DNA of 64,000 nt from Beroe forskalii (GCA_011033025.1 WFMF01000610.1:27051-91050), one strand, 5' to 3'; counted from the stretch's first letter, positions 48,101-54,127 are shown. Numbers and translations are program-made. Notes: generated by a model not told the origin, from the letters alone.

Positions 48101-49705
48101 ACTTCAGGAAGGAGATGGTGAAGAAATACCAGGTACAATTTGCATAGTTCTTTGCGGAATGGAGTAGGTGTTACAGTTTTAGGAGGACGTTTCAGCATTA
48201 AAAGGCATGTTGATTTTATTGATGCCTGAGTAGATCTCAAGCTCCTGGAATGCAATGATGAGAGTCTTCTCCACCCTTGAATCCCCTGCAGGTCGAGGTA
48301 GAGGTGTTCGTGTCGGAATATGTCCTGGACCACTACTCGCTCCTTTCAGAGGATCACGTGACAGAGCTGCTGCCTGGTCTCCCTATCCAGGATGTCCTGG
48401 ATACATTGCACGACCTGGCACCCCCAGCACCCCCCAACACGAGACACCCCACCCTCCTCCTTCTAGGTGAAGTAGCTTAGTCCTTTAACTTTGTTAATTA
48501 TGGGTGTGATTATCAATTGTTTTAAGCCTAGAATTTTATAACATGGCGAATTTTACCAATCTGAATTTTCAGGCCCAGAGACTGCCATATTACCATGGGA
48601 GGCATGCAGAAGCTTCAAAATCCAGCCTATATCACGGGTTCCGAGCGTGAACTTTGCTTTAGCTCTACTAGCTGTGAGTATATAGATAGGCTCAGGTGCG
48701 TTTTCTTTGTTAAACCATACCATAACGCTGCATGATGATCTTCGACTCATGCCATTTACTTGACAGTATAGTATACCATGAAGATAACCACTAATTTTCC
48801 TCCTCTTCTCCGTCCAGTTGAAGACGCTCCCAGTGAAACTAGCGCCCCAGGAGACATTCTACATCCTGAACCCTTCTCAGGACCTGCCCTCCACCCAGGC
48901 CTGTTTCGAGACCTGGTTGGAGGAGCAGGAGGGGTGGCGAGGGGTAGCTGCCAAACCTCCCTCCCTGCCCGAGTACGAGGACGGCTTGAAGTGCGACATG
49001 TTCCTCTACTTAGGTCACGGTTCAGGAAAAAAGTTCTTAGGAGGTAAGGCATCAAATAGTTATAGTTACATAGCATTAAATCGGAATTCAGTGACTGGGA
49101 ATGTTCAACATGATAAATTAGTAAATTGTATCCCCATTTCTCGAGCGTGAACCCCCCTCCCCAGTAAATGTGACCACTCAGTAGAGAAGTAACGTCTCAC
49201 AGGTAAGCCGATACAGGACCTGGAGAGCCGTGCAGTGGCTCTTCTCATGGGCTGCAGCAGTGGCAAGATCAGCCAGACCCCTGTCGGCGGGACTGGGTCC
49301 CCCATCGAGTACTTGTTGAGCGGTTGCCCGGCAGTTCTGGGCTTCTTGTGGAACATCACTGACAGAGACTGCGACAGGTAAATCTTTAGAGGCACAGGTT
49401 GCCGCTGTAGAGATGCTAAGACTAAAGAAAAACTTAATTTCTTGGTCTTTTAATGCACAGCCGTTAGTTGAGTGACTAATCAAGCTGACAGTGAACACAT
49501 AAGTTGACATCATCCCTTATCATTTCCCCGTCTCTCCGTCAGGTATTCTAAGAAGTTGCTGGAACTCTGGCTCACAGAAGGGGGTTCTACCTCACTGCTG
49601 TCTTTGATGAACCCTGCCAGGGACGCGTGTAAGCTTCCCTTCCTGGTAGGTGCAGCTCCTGTCTTATACGGCTTACCTGAAATACTCGCCAAGTCGGAGC
49701 TCTGA
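9151..49705 (+). CDS. ESPL1: Separase (separin), about 20 exons
   Basis: Separase is the caspase-fold protease that cleaves cohesin at anaphase. Exons by eye: 9151/9169-9240, 10733-10873 (or 26802-26942), 29669-29759, 29967-30091, 31212-31363, 31916-31998, 35962-36129, 36280-36410, 37530-37870, 44955-45080, 45326-45449, 45747-46258, 46413-47259, 47402-47715, 47857-48132, 48292-48466, 48573-48673, 48818-49043, 49203-49377, 49543-49705. Joins are phase-consistent, giving about 1447 residues against about 2100 in vertebrates. The catalytic His is in FLYLGHGSG (exon 18) and the catalytic Cys in [10 protein letters not shown] (exon 19). LPWEACRSF and [16 protein letters not shown] are family signatures. 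The N-terminal exons are helical-repeat-like. Exon 13 appears to lack one base near 46870-46886; after it the frame gives a basic linker ([11 protein letters not shown]) that may be a regulatory segment. The first exon is preceded by an acceptor-like TTCTTCTTGTAG, so the true 5' end is uncertain. Confidence 0.85.
9241..10732 (+). other. Separase intron 1 and duplication boundary, no gene seen
   Basis: Intron from GTTAGT at 9241 to the exon 2 acceptor. The left inverted-repeat arm ends at about 9866; after that the sequence matches the direct copy starting at 25936. No coding exon recognised. Confidence 0.5.
10733..10873 (+). CDS. ESPL1: Separase exon 2, copy A
   Basis: A 141-nt exon bounded by TTTATTTCAG and GTACGG, phase 0 at both ends, encoding 47 residues that begin [20 protein letters not shown]. 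An identical-looking exon in the same orientation lies at 26802-26942. Including either, both or neither would keep the reading frame. Copy A is nearest to exon 1. Confidence 0.75.
10931..11081 (+). repeat. Tandem monomers ATTGCTATTATCAGTTTTC(TCAG)
   Basis: Seven units at the 5' end of the retroelement: the first three are about 23 bp (with TCTCAG) and the last four about 18 bp (with TTTCAG). Tandem 5' monomers of this kind act as promoters in some LINEs; here that role is inference. Each unit also ends in TTTTC(TC)AG, a potential splice acceptor. Confidence 0.75.
10934..12370 (+). mobile_element. ORF1-only (HAL-like) non-LTR retroelement
   Basis: About 1.44 kb present in copy A of the spacer and absent from copy B. 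The empty site in B reads CACCCAATTTTTCG, and here CAATT flanks both sides (10929-10933 and 12371-12375), a likely target duplication merged with a (CAAT)n tail. The element has tandem 18-23-bp monomers at its 5' end, one ORF (11180-12157), a 3' stretch and the tail TCAATCAATCAATCAATT. No endonuclease or reverse transcriptase is encoded, as in mammalian HAL1 elements that keep only ORF1, so it would depend on a partner LINE in trans. Confidence 0.8.
11180..12157 (+). CDS. Retroelement ORF1 protein (RNA-binding, RRM-like)
   Basis: A 325-codon ORF from ATG 11180 ([20 protein letters not shown]). The same frame is open upstream to 10895 through the monomers, but that part is repeat-derived. The N-terminal half is helical and charged and may form a coiled coil. 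The middle, around residues 150-240, reads [20 protein letters not shown] ... [19 protein letters not shown] ... [19 protein letters not shown], the pattern of the RRM-like domain of LINE ORF1 proteins. The tail is rich in Ser, Pro and Gln. It has no disabling mutation, unlike the LINE at 38-44 kb, which suggests recent insertion. Role: binds element RNA in an RNP. ORF2 is absent. Confidence 0.75.
   Translation: MVFSLENLYAVEHDVDSVFSGLFGDKWQELTKAALMKCDKATLSTLVLSAVGVLGKSKTMLRSAAVYVEELHKEQIECQKALLKGKLQESLLMSNCDKIEALETTVKKEMKSFSDVVKQGCDEKITATQVKAAVKSAVMDDDRRRTVMVFGLEEASNEVVREKIDEVLCVSCPTEKPAVSDCVRVGSVRAGARRPVKIVFRSNEGAAAVLRSAKNLRETRFSRVFISPDRTREERAERNGLVSKMKENIRSQPQLYHYISNGQVCSREKVQPSPLNVSRSSQPQPITPQTTPRITSSTNIQITGRDPSHRTGLGGNPPPSPFPPF
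12158..12476 (+). other. Retroelement 3' region and junction, no gene seen
   Basis: 12158-12370 is the 3' untranslated part of the ORF1-only element, ending in GCCCCACCGTGGGTTTC and (AATC)n. 12376-12476 returns to spacer sequence shared with 27000-27106. Confidence 0.6.
12477..13655. mobile_element. TIR element with nested GGCCTTCGGCC hairpins, copy A
   Basis: Outer inverted repeats: ATTATGCACCTTCCAGGCAT at the left and its complement at the right, extending inward through CCTATAGG, GGTACCGTGCGCAAT and ATTATTACGCACTG. Inside sit smaller hairpins with CCTCGGCCTTCGGCCTCGG cores. The unit at about 12655-12876 has 27-bp ends including AATTCAGTTTAATAACTCG. A related unit at about 13235-13400 has GCAAACCTT-type ends. 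No coding capacity. Copy B (27107-27775) lacks the middle part. Confidence 0.65.
14470..15018 (+). repeat. Dispersed repeat ending CATCCCTTACTA, first copy
   Basis: Contains phrases such as CTCAAAAGGAAGCTGAGATATC, AAAAAGGGGTAAAAAATCAAGG (each given in part), GGTTCTTGACCCTATG and GGAGGATTTACTTCACTGGGG. It matches 24990-25935 and sits directly at the inner breakpoint of the right inverted arm. ORF 14555-14776 lies in the repeat; it recurs in altered form at 25069-25308 and shows no known domain. Probably a transposable element fragment. Confidence 0.6.
15640..15725 (-). pseudogene. Separase exon 1, decayed right-arm copy
   Basis: Minus-strand copy of the exon at 9151-9240. The start context TTCAGGAGATGGGCAGCTCG is kept, but three bases are lost soon after (ATATGGGACA becomes ATGGGACA or similar) and further changes alter the 3' part. 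It is isolated from the rest of separase and points the other way, so it is non-functional. Confidence 0.6.
15820..15990. repeat. Right-arm copy of the 21-22-bp minisatellite
   Basis: Reverse complement of the 8884-9060 array, with units such as CACTAAGTAACGCGTGACAG, and a slightly different unit number and order. It lies between the decayed copies of separase exon 1 and the small membrane ORF. Confidence 0.7.
15995..16310 (+). pseudogene. Small membrane-protein ORF, broken right-arm copy
   Basis: Plus-strand counterpart of 8572-8880. The hydrophobic segment is split by indels near 16027 and 16110, and the tail frame shifts again near 16245 (GGGGAGAACAACA against GGGGAGAACAACATATC), so no continuous protein results. 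Tail residues [20 protein letters not shown] are still readable in the 16074-16358 frame. Confidence 0.65.
17494..18996. mobile_element. 1.5-kb non-autonomous TIR element
   Basis: The ends are perfect 18-bp inverted repeats AAGGACCAATACACTATA (17494-17511 and complement at 18979-18996). The element is absent from the matching intron in the left arm, so it inserted after the duplication. Flanking TAA-like bases (TGT|AAGG and CCTT|TAAG) do not settle the target duplication, partly because it landed in a tandem repeat. Subterminal CGTCATAAATCACTGATTCG and a partial inverted match near 18818-18838 look like transposase-binding repeats. No ORF of note. Confidence 0.75.
19004..19245 (-). repeat. 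Expanded right-arm copy of the 40-bp splice-donor repeat
   Basis: On the plus strand six units of TTACCTGGTGCAGGAGGGGA then GTGAAGGGGTGTTTGTTAAG follow each other, with the last running into the exon 2 copy (19206-19402). This is the reverse complement of the 7220-7404 array with more units. The distal end is interrupted by the TIR element at 17494-18996. Confidence 0.85.
19747..21075 (+). CDS. LGMN: Legumain-like asparaginyl endopeptidase, intact intronless copy
   Basis: A single-exon ORF of 442 codons, the normal length of animal legumain (about 433). The N-terminal signal peptide is [18 protein letters not shown]. The C13 peptidase core follows: [20 protein letters not shown] (Arg-His of the S1 pocket), [11 protein letters not shown] with the catalytic His near residue 145, [10 protein letters not shown] with the catalytic Cys (the usual EACESGSM has Phe for Glu), and [11 protein letters not shown] with the pocket Asp. 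A C-terminal prodomain of about 120 residues ends with [14 protein letters not shown]. Legumain is a lysosomal/secreted cysteine protease cutting after Asn. Animal legumain genes usually have many introns; the lack of introns suggests a retrocopy. It lies in separase intron 1 or 2 and in the right arm of the inverted duplication. Confidence 0.9.
   Translation: MRSSIVWLVALFLVAQGSKFDAMVNDAKADVESRHGKIWVVMVAGSAGWMNYRHQSDVCHLYRLLTKHHGIPKAQVVVMMYNDIAFNKANKYPGQIINALHGTDVYEGTMIDYMGQDVNPENFLKVLRGEEMRVGSRKTLASGPKDHVFVNFVDHGDNGVLGFPNDELHLVDLNQTLHDMHRMGRYSQMLWYVEACFSGSMFQGLSPDLNMTALTAANSMESSYACVWDDDIGVFLGDCWSLNWMNNTEQIYPRLYKESVEQQYQIVKNMTTESHASVFGDLRRTYHDKLSVFLGHPFLGDELESPPPVLSPPRDPVATPDVLLETLRRRRDRLNLNVGMEIEYHEKMEEEARRTVLRIVVSVAGEGTAGNMGKRWEAEERQRINNPQCNKDVLSTFYRECYRRQTHPYITKYTYRLSNLCNSHNSKLIVDTIKRACTKFLA
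21658..21784. mobile_element. GC-rich hairpin MITE, right-arm copy
   Basis: Reverse-complement counterpart of the element at 4475-4600, in the same relative position of the duplication, with the same GCGCGGCGTGTCATGCCGCGC-type ends (described in outline). No coding capacity. Confidence 0.6.
22003..22330. repeat. AAACGTTT-rich repeat just outside the right arm
   Basis: About 330 AT-rich bases with repeated AAACGTTTnTGATACGTTTA and GGTTTTATTTTTGG-type phrases in both orientations, between AGCCGGCACAAAG and ACCCACAAGGGC. The inverted phrases suggest a small foldback or MITE. No coding content. Confidence 0.5.
22331..23320. other. Unique-looking stretch, no gene supported
   Basis: ORFs of 80-119 codons on both strands around 22354-22745 and 23024-23462 overlap each other in several frames and have no recognisable domain. 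Short inverted pieces occur (AGTCCCCAACCTAGTTGGGACT near 22420, given in outline; GTTGGCGACACCAAC near 22512). The last ORFs run into the minisatellite. I see no supported exon here. Confidence 0.35.
23321..23945. repeat. About 43-bp minisatellite (GGATACCAGTCC...GAAGCCCCAAG)
   Basis: Fourteen or so imperfect units of TCTGAAGCCCCAAGTGGGAT + ACCAGTCCTTCCCTTACCAAGGA, some with an extra ACCAATT or CACAGC. It is a tandem array in a separase intron. Reading frames through it vary in length and are not coding. Confidence 0.8.
23946..24680. repeat. Two diverged tandem copies of a 300-bp unit
   Basis: The stretch from about 23990 (TATATGCTTACAATCTTGAC) to 24260 resembles 24320-24590, sharing TTTGAGTACCTA, TTGGAxCCGTC and AATGTC phrases, with a partial third start near 24590. 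Diverged, non-coding. Confidence 0.5.
24990..25935 (+). repeat. Dispersed repeat ending CATCCCTTACTA, second copy
   Basis: Same family as 14470-15018, interrupted by a hAT-like MITE at 25368-25722. It ends at the breakpoint where spacer copy B starts. The shared terminal segment is GGAGGATTTACTTCACTGGG, followed by different short linkers and CATCCCTTACT. Confidence 0.6.
25368..25722. mobile_element. hAT-like MITE with GTACGTAC motifs
   Basis: 355 bases with inverted ends CTAAGATGAGAAGTACGTA and perfect 8-bp target duplications TTTCTATC (25360-25367 and 25723-25730). The interior repeats AGTACGTACTAGTACG. The uninserted sequence is present in the sister copy of the dispersed repeat near 14805 (GAGCTTTCTATCTCAAAAGG). 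An 8-bp duplication fits the hAT superfamily. No coding capacity. Confidence 0.8.
26802..26942 (+). CDS. ESPL1: Separase exon 2, copy B (duplicate)
   Basis: Second copy of the 141-nt phase 0-0 exon, with the same splice sites and the same visible protein sequence as copy A. It lies in the direct duplicate of the spacer (25936-29558), upstream of exon 3 at 29669. Copy B is contiguous with the rest of the gene without the inverted arm in between, so it is at least as likely to be the exon used. Confidence 0.75.
27107..27775. mobile_element. TIR element with nested GGCCTTCGGCC hairpins, copy B
   Basis: Shorter counterpart of 12477-13655, with the same outer TIRs and one inner hairpin unit at about 27284-27514 whose arms (ACCTCGGCCTTCGGCCTCGG) are more complete than in copy A. 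The extra block of copy A (about 12876-13399) is absent. Confidence 0.65.
28335..29285. mobile_element. 0.95-kb hAT-like non-autonomous element
   Basis: Inverted ends CCCTGATCGATATCATTG and CCCAGATCGATATCATTG (one mismatch), flanked by 8-bp target duplications CCTAAAAC (28327-28334 and 29286-29293). The empty site is in spacer copy A at 14199-14206. The interior has a short TTTTATGTCATTTTATTTTTGTC direct repeat near 28398-28441 (outlined) and no meaningful ORF. Confidence 0.8.
30092..30876 (+). other. Separase intron, no gene seen
   Basis: Follows exon 4. AT-rich, with no recognised repeat before the element at 30877. Confidence 0.4.
30877..31192. mobile_element. MITE with AGCAGGAACCACC inverted ends
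   Basis: About 316 bases bounded by TAAAAGCAGGAACCACCTGA and its near complement GGTGGTTCCTGCTATTA. The subterminal parts are repeated GAAACCACNNGAACC phrases and complements. It ends about 20 bases before separase exon 5. No target duplication could be fixed. Confidence 0.6.
31470..31618. mobile_element. 149-bp MITE with 8-bp target duplications
   Basis: Inverted ends starting GGTTNTNGGTCAT and including TGGCCTAACTGGACAT, with (TCTC)n in the middle. Flanked by perfect 8-bp repeats TTCGTGTA (31462-31469 and 31619-31626). Fits a hAT-derived MITE in the separase intron between exons 5 and 6. Confidence 0.75.
32533..33277 (-). CDS. Secreted beta/gamma-crystallin-like protein, copy 1
   Basis: Two exons on the minus strand: 33229-33277 (16 codons plus one base) and 32533-33047, about 187 residues. 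Exon 1 encodes the hydrophobic signal peptide [17 protein letters not shown]. The body has two Greek-key-like repeats, each with an aromatic anchor and a Gly: [20 protein letters not shown] and [20 protein letters not shown]. Each is followed by an acidic D/N-x-x-S stretch ([15 protein letters not shown]) typical of beta/gamma-crystallin folds that can bind calcium. It ends IAAC. The gene lies antisense within a separase intron, next to copy 2. Function is unknown; the fold is inferred from motif pattern. Confidence 0.75.
33565..34278 (-). CDS. Secreted beta/gamma-crystallin-like protein, copy 2
   Basis: Same structure as copy 1: exon 1 at 34230-34278 ([17 protein letters not shown] signal peptide) and exon 2 at 33565-34070, about 184 residues, with the same splice phase. 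Greek-key-like repeats [20 protein letters not shown] and [20 protein letters not shown] are present. Relative to copy 1 the region after the signal peptide is three residues shorter ([11 protein letters not shown]). A TATAAAA on the minus strand (34357-34363) lies about 80 bases before the ATG, and the upstream region is palindromic. Copies 1 and 2 are a recent tandem duplication, with even their 3' flanks near identical. Confidence 0.75.
34357..34363 (-). promoter_or_regulatory. TATA box of the crystallin-like gene copy 2
   Basis: TATAAAA read on the minus strand, about 80 bases upstream of the ATG at 34278, at a spacing that would place transcription start near 34330. No equivalent was seen upstream of copy 1. 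Confidence 0.5.
34370..34550. repeat. Palindrome enclosing (CATTTCTATCA)n upstream of crystallin-like copy 2
   Basis: Outer inverted pieces GTGATCTCCTTTGT and ACGAAGGAGATCAAGTGAT, and inner pieces ACCAATCAGATGG and CCATCTGATTGGT, flank about five tandem 11-bp TTTCTATCACA units. It could be a small MITE or a regulatory palindrome. Confidence 0.6.
34551..35961 (+). other. Separase intron, no gene seen
   Basis: AT-rich intron between crystallin-like copy 2 and separase exon 7. GTCAAAGACTAATTATC occurs twice (about 35341 and 35387). No coding sequence recognised. Confidence 0.4.
36411..37529 (+). other. Separase intron between exons 8 and 9, no gene seen
   Basis: No ORF with similarity. A short palindrome ATGCATAGG...CCTATGCAT lies near 37215-37245. 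Confidence 0.4.
38797..39471 (+). pseudogene. LINE ORF1 with SGNH/esterase-like domain
   Basis: A 224-codon frame that continues, after a break, a helical region at about 38470-38715 ([20 protein letters not shown]). The C-terminal 140 residues include [15 protein letters not shown] and [20 protein letters not shown], and end [23 protein letters not shown] and the late D-x-x-H(L) pattern resemble the SGNH-hydrolase block V region found in esterase-type ORF1 proteins of CR1/L2-like LINEs. The block I nucleophile Ser is not evident, probably because the preceding part is broken. Confidence 0.55.
39636..43273 (+). pseudogene. LINE ORF2: endonuclease and reverse transcriptase, frameshifted
   Basis: 39636-41450 is open: the endonuclease part has [38 protein letters not shown] and FSDHSPVIL, the standard EEP motifs. 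RT starts near residue 510 ([20 protein letters not shown]) and has the NYRAIAVCS motif. A frameshift ends the frame at 41450. Motif A (KAFDLV) is readable in another frame near 41630 and motif C as AWADDLVIL near 41910 in the 41852-43273 frame. The latter continues through the thumb and a C-terminal region with ICDFCSSKG...[12 protein letters not shown], the Cys/His knuckle typical of these LINEs. At least three frame changes make it inactive. Confidence 0.8.
43442..43495 (+). other. tRNA-like A and B box pair in the LINE 3' region
   Basis: TGGCTGAGTGG (43442-43452) matches the pol III A-box consensus TRGYNNARNGG exactly. GATCCAGCC (43487-43495) matches the B-box consensus GWTCRANNC except at one position, at a spacing of about 35 bases, normal for tRNA-derived SINEs. 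The stretch does not fold obviously into a full tRNA. Probably a SINE-like segment shared with or fused to the LINE tail. Confidence 0.35.
43861..44954 (+). other. Separase intron 3' part, no gene seen
   Basis: AT-rich, no exon recognised. A short GGGTGAATGATGTGTG repeat at about 44761-44810. Confidence 0.4.
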
Positions 49706-50307
49706 CCCGCCCTGCCGAAACGCGTCCTACTCTTCCGAAACTTAACAAGCGAAGCACTTAGCATCCTTGGCTCTCGCTTAGCAGAAGATTACTTCTAATC
49801 AAATCAAGACTTGTCATGGCATTTCCAGAGCTGTTTTCTCCCAATGAGAAGGGTTTCTCTCTTATCGTCTCTCAAGAAAACTCCCATCTCTGAGCGATGA
49901 AGGGCATTGAAAGTCGCAGTTTCAAATAATTTCTGTAATGAGTGATGTAACTTAAAAACTTAAGAACAAATCATTGTTTATTACTGACCTATCTGAATCT
50001 CCAGTATTTTAACTTATAGTTTCAGTATTTAGTTTCAGACGAAATAGTACTTCAGTTATAAAATAATGTGCGTATTAATATTATTTGTCCTTTTTTCTAT
50101 CTAGAATTGATTTTCAATCATGTTATTGACTTACTATCACTAGAAATTGTTTTAATTCTGAGTGGTACTGGTATACTGAAGGGTTTAGCAACGAGTAAAA
50201 AGTGCACTGAGCGCGTAGTCGTACCCATTTAACGAATATTATTTGTGTTTTTTCAAAATTAATATATTTATTGTTCTGTTTTTTCTTTTGAAGATAAAAT
50301 CAATAAC
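49706..50307 (+). other. 3' flank of separase, no gene seen
   Basis: AT-rich intergenic sequence after the separase stop. A fragment near 50175-50205 (GAAGGGTTTAGCAACGAGTAAAAAGT in outline) resembles the hairpin MITEs at 12.7 and 27.3 kb, suggesting a remnant. Confidence 0.4.
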
Positions 50308-50833
50308 TACCTTAGGGGGTCTATTTATATGGGTCGAAATTGCGGTGTTTGAAATTTTGTTAGGTTGAAAATATGGAGATTTTTTTCAAAAATCCCCAAA
50401 TTTCACCCACCAAATAAAATTGGGTGATTTTTCTAACTTTTGCTGACAAATGAAAGATTTTTTGCGGAAAACAATGGAAAAATAGATTAATTCTAATATT
50501 ACAAATCGAATTCTTGATCGTCTTCTTGAGCCTCTGCTTCATTGAAATTCAAAAATTTAGAACAGTAATTAATATTAATTACTGTTCTAAATTTTTGAAT
50601 TTCAATTGTTTAAACCATTTGACTTTGACTAAATTATCTGTAACTATCTGAAAACTCATCTCTGAAACGAAATTGTACTGTTTTAGTACAGATAGTTCAA
50701 GAAATTTCGAGAGCGGGTTGAATTAAATCGGGGAGTAAAATTGTGGCGGGCAAAATTTTGGTAGGTTGAAAATATGGGGATTTTTTCGAAAAATCCCCAA
50801 ATTACAACCTTTATAAATAGACCTCCTAAGGTA
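50308..50833. mobile_element. 525-bp MITE with a central perfect palindrome
   Basis: Ends are 22-bp inverted repeats beginning TACCTTAGG (left) and ending CCTAAGGTA (right), with one mismatch; TA at both ends could be the target duplication. Inside, TTAGGTTGAAAATATGGGGA-like segments occur near both ends in the same orientation, each followed by its own AAAATCCCC complement. The centre (about 50549-50605) is a perfect palindrome around TTAATATTAA with arms AATTCAAAAATTTAGAACAG. No coding capacity. Confidence 0.75.
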
Positions 50834-52890
50834 TTCATTTAACGTCAATCTTAATATAAATGTTGTGAAATATTGATATATACTTCGATACATTACCAAA
50901 CTTATGGAAAGTTTGTATATCTTCTCTTGAAGTTGAAAAGTTGTTGATTTCTAGATTCTGAAATTATCATTGATGAAGTTATAAAGGGTGAGGGGAATTC
51001 CAATTTTGAGCAATCATGTCCAAGGTTTTCCTCATTTTCAGGAAATGTCATTGCTGGGAATAGAGGTGCTTTTTTATGGAACATATGATAACTTTTCAGC
51101 CATAAATGTTTATATAATACCCACCCTTTTCAGTTTCACGAAAGAGAAGAGACAGTTTAAAGCAACTGTCGAGGCTGCTCATTTGATTCCCGTGCTACGA
51201 GTCATTGCATTTGCTGCAATTGATAGCAGAAGTTTGGTAGTTTTGTTGAAACTGAAAGCTGAGAATGGTGCTGAATGAAATTGAATTGGATCTTGCATCA
51301 AGTATTCTGTGATAGCTGGTAAGTTACTGGTAGTTAGTATTGGGCCCATCTACAAAATAAATTCAATGATGAATGAATTTTAGATTTCATGTCGGTTTCA
51401 ACTTCAAGTTTTACGCTTCTCCTGGTTTCAATATCATTCATGATCATCACCAATCTAATCATGACTCTGTTCAGATCTGCCTAATTACTAAATTATTATG
51501 AACGGAGTGCTGTGATCAGTGTGTTGAATCTATTGAGTTGACTATGGATTATTGAATTAAATATACGTCTTTCCCAAACTACGAGTAAATTGAACTTCAA
51601 TTTACTCTTTGCAGGTGTCAAGTGTACTTATGTTGAACTTGAAGCACTTGCTCAAAGATTCCAAAGAAGAAACTACGATGCTATCTGAGTATGAAGATGA
51701 AATCAAAGATGTTTGTTAACAGCCTGAGAGGTATGAAATGATTTAATTATGAATTTTTTTGATTATAAATTTCGCTGGGGTCTGGGGCACAGCCCCTTGC
51801 AAGGTTCTGGGGAGAGCCTTCGGTGGGGGTTAGGGGCTAAACCCCCCGAAAAAAATTTCTGAAGGCGGAGAAAGTTTGGAATAGAATCGTTTCCTTTAAA
51901 AGTTTTGTTGAATGTTGGCTACTGGCAGTTCAGTAGTTCACGGAACAGCGAGGACGAAATTTAAAAATTTCGCACGTGATTGACACGTCATATTCACGAT
52001 ACAGCGTGACAATGACCATTGACATGACCAAATTTTTCAAGGATAAATCAATTATTATTCAAACGATATAGATGCAATTTTGAAGCGAAAAATACGGTAA
52101 TCTCTGCCAAAAGAATTCGGATCGTATTTTTTGTCATCTTTAGAAAAATGCGTATTTAACAACCTTTAGACTGAAGAAAGGTTAGATTAGTTTCGGGATT
52201 CGGTTTTATTATTAGAATAACGGTAATTGTGAAGCTTTTGGTCTGAAAAGTTTGATAGGGTATAACTGGTCCTAAATTGTTTAAGCCCTCGTCCTTAGGA
52301 TGAAATATAAGCAGGTTGAGGAATTTAAATGCTAACTTTTTACCTAAAATATAAAAGGACTATAGGAGTTCCATCGAAGTTCCATTCACATGGTTATTGC
52401 ATTTGCAGTTATAGTTCCATTCACAGTTATAGTTCCATTCACACTTCATCGTCATATACTCTGCAATATGGTGCCATTCACTGAGTAATGGTGTGCTTTA
52501 CGCGACAGTTTCAGACAAAGAGTCAATTGTGTTGAAGCCATTTTTCGCTTCTGTCACTTATTGAGATAATGATTGATGAGTTTGGATTTCAGAGGCACTT
52601 GTCAATTCTCACAACTTGGAACAGATTTTCAATGAACAGCTGCATCGAAATAATGCTGTGACTTGAAGGGAAATTGACCATTTTCTCCCATGATTGGTCC
52701 AGACTTGATAATTCTACCATGAACCATCTTGATGAAATAGGAGATTGTGCTACTTTTCGCCGTACCAACCTTATGAAAGTACAATAAAGCTGACAGTTTT
52801 TATATCGAGCTACATTCTCATCTCACATAATTGTCTGAGAGCAGTCAATCATGTTACTATCTTTAGTTTTACTTATTCCTGTTCTTACAG
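50834..52890 (+). other. Intergenic, possible decayed exons, none supported
   Basis: Two short open stretches (50988-51278 and about 51615-51720, the latter after a CTCTTTGCAG acceptor-like site) carry no recognisable domain. 51770-51870 is a GC-rich repeat fragment (CTGGGGTCTGGGGCACAGCC). AGTTCCATTCACA recurs at about 52370-52450. The signal-peptide exon of the downstream protease may lie here, but I could not identify it. Confidence 0.35.
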
Positions 52891-54127
52891 AAGACCCTCT
52901 GAGGAACACTTTAAGGTCTCACACTGCAAACACTAAAGCTCTACAATAACTACAAGAAATCTCAAAACCTGGAGTTTTCTCCTTGGGAAGATAGAAAAAG
53001 ATTTAAGTTGTTTTTGGCCAATATTGAAAATATTGCGACTTACAATGAAGATCAGGAGGACACAGGGCACTATGGAGTAAACAAATTCTCTGTTATGAGC
53101 CCAGAAGAGAAGAGTAAGTACCATGGCATCAATGTCACTGAGATGGACCTTCCACAAGAGTACAATGGAAAGCTAGACAATAATATAAGACTTCGAAGTG
53201 ACACCTCAACTTCTGAATTTCTGTGGACAAATAAAGATGCTGTGACAGATGTTAAAGACCAGAAAGACTGTGGTTCTTGCTGGGCTTTTGGTGCAGTTGG
53301 AGCACTTGAAACCAGATATAAACTCAAGTCTGGGGTTCTTCGACGATTTTCAGAACAAGAGTTGCTAGATTGCACCTATGAAAAGGATAATTCCAGAGAC
53401 GGTTGTACCAGTGGGTCAACAGTAAGAGCATACGAATGGTCTATAAGTAACGGAGGTCGAATGGCTGCAGAAAAAGATCTTCCATACATGGAAAAAGACT
53501 TTCCGGGATGCAAGTCCACTTCAACACCAAATGCCCTGAAAGCATACCGCATTTCTGGACTTCGAGGAGTTGGTAAAGATGAAGAGAGTCACATATGGAG
53601 CCTGCAGTTCAGTGCTATTGCGTCAGTAATAGAAGCTACAGACAAGTTCCATCAGTACGATGGGTCTATCATGAAGGACACTACCTGTTCTGGTACAGTT
53701 AACCACAGGGTAACACTAATCGGGTACACTCAGCTATTTCTACTCTTGAAGAATTCGTGGGGCAAGGAGTGGGGAGATAGAGGATTTGTTAGAGTTACAA
53801 GAAACTACGAAAACTGTGGACTTTACACGGCTTCTATATATCCTGCCCTCGAAGCTACAGGAGAAAGTTGACTCTGGATCAGATCCAGCCACCTCTTACC
53901 GACCACCGAAAGACTACAATAAACCCTGCTGGGACAGGGAACCGCTCGTATGTGAGCAGATAGAGTGCTGTACATGCATCGAGTCGTTCTGGTTGTTGCT
54001 ATGGGCTGTCAACAACTGCCAGAAAACTTGTGACACTTGTGAGAAGAGTTACGAGGGGGAATGTCCACCAGGGACTGAAAAGTGCGAAGATGGAGTTTGT
54101 AGACATCAACACATGTGTAAACAATAA
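52891..54127 (+). CDS. Papain-family cysteine protease with C-terminal ShKT-like Cys-rich region, frame-broken
   Basis: The main frame (to TGA at 53869-53871) reads the end of an I29 propeptide (SPWEDRKRFKLFLANIENIA, GVNKFSVMSPEE) and the mature peptidase: DCGSCWAFGAV with the catalytic Cys, NHRVTLIGY with the catalytic His and KNSWGKEWGDRGF with the catalytic Asn. The propeptide start (SEEHFKVSHCKH) is in another frame after a good acceptor at 52890. From about 53860 a +1 frame continues to 54127 with PPKDYNKPCWDREPLVC and NNCQKTCDTC, a pattern like an ShKT domain, then a CPPGTEKCEDGVCRHQHMC tail. So one propeptide break and one break before the tail exist. The signal peptide was not found. 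It is a likely lysosomal or secreted protease, or a young pseudogene. Confidence 0.65.
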
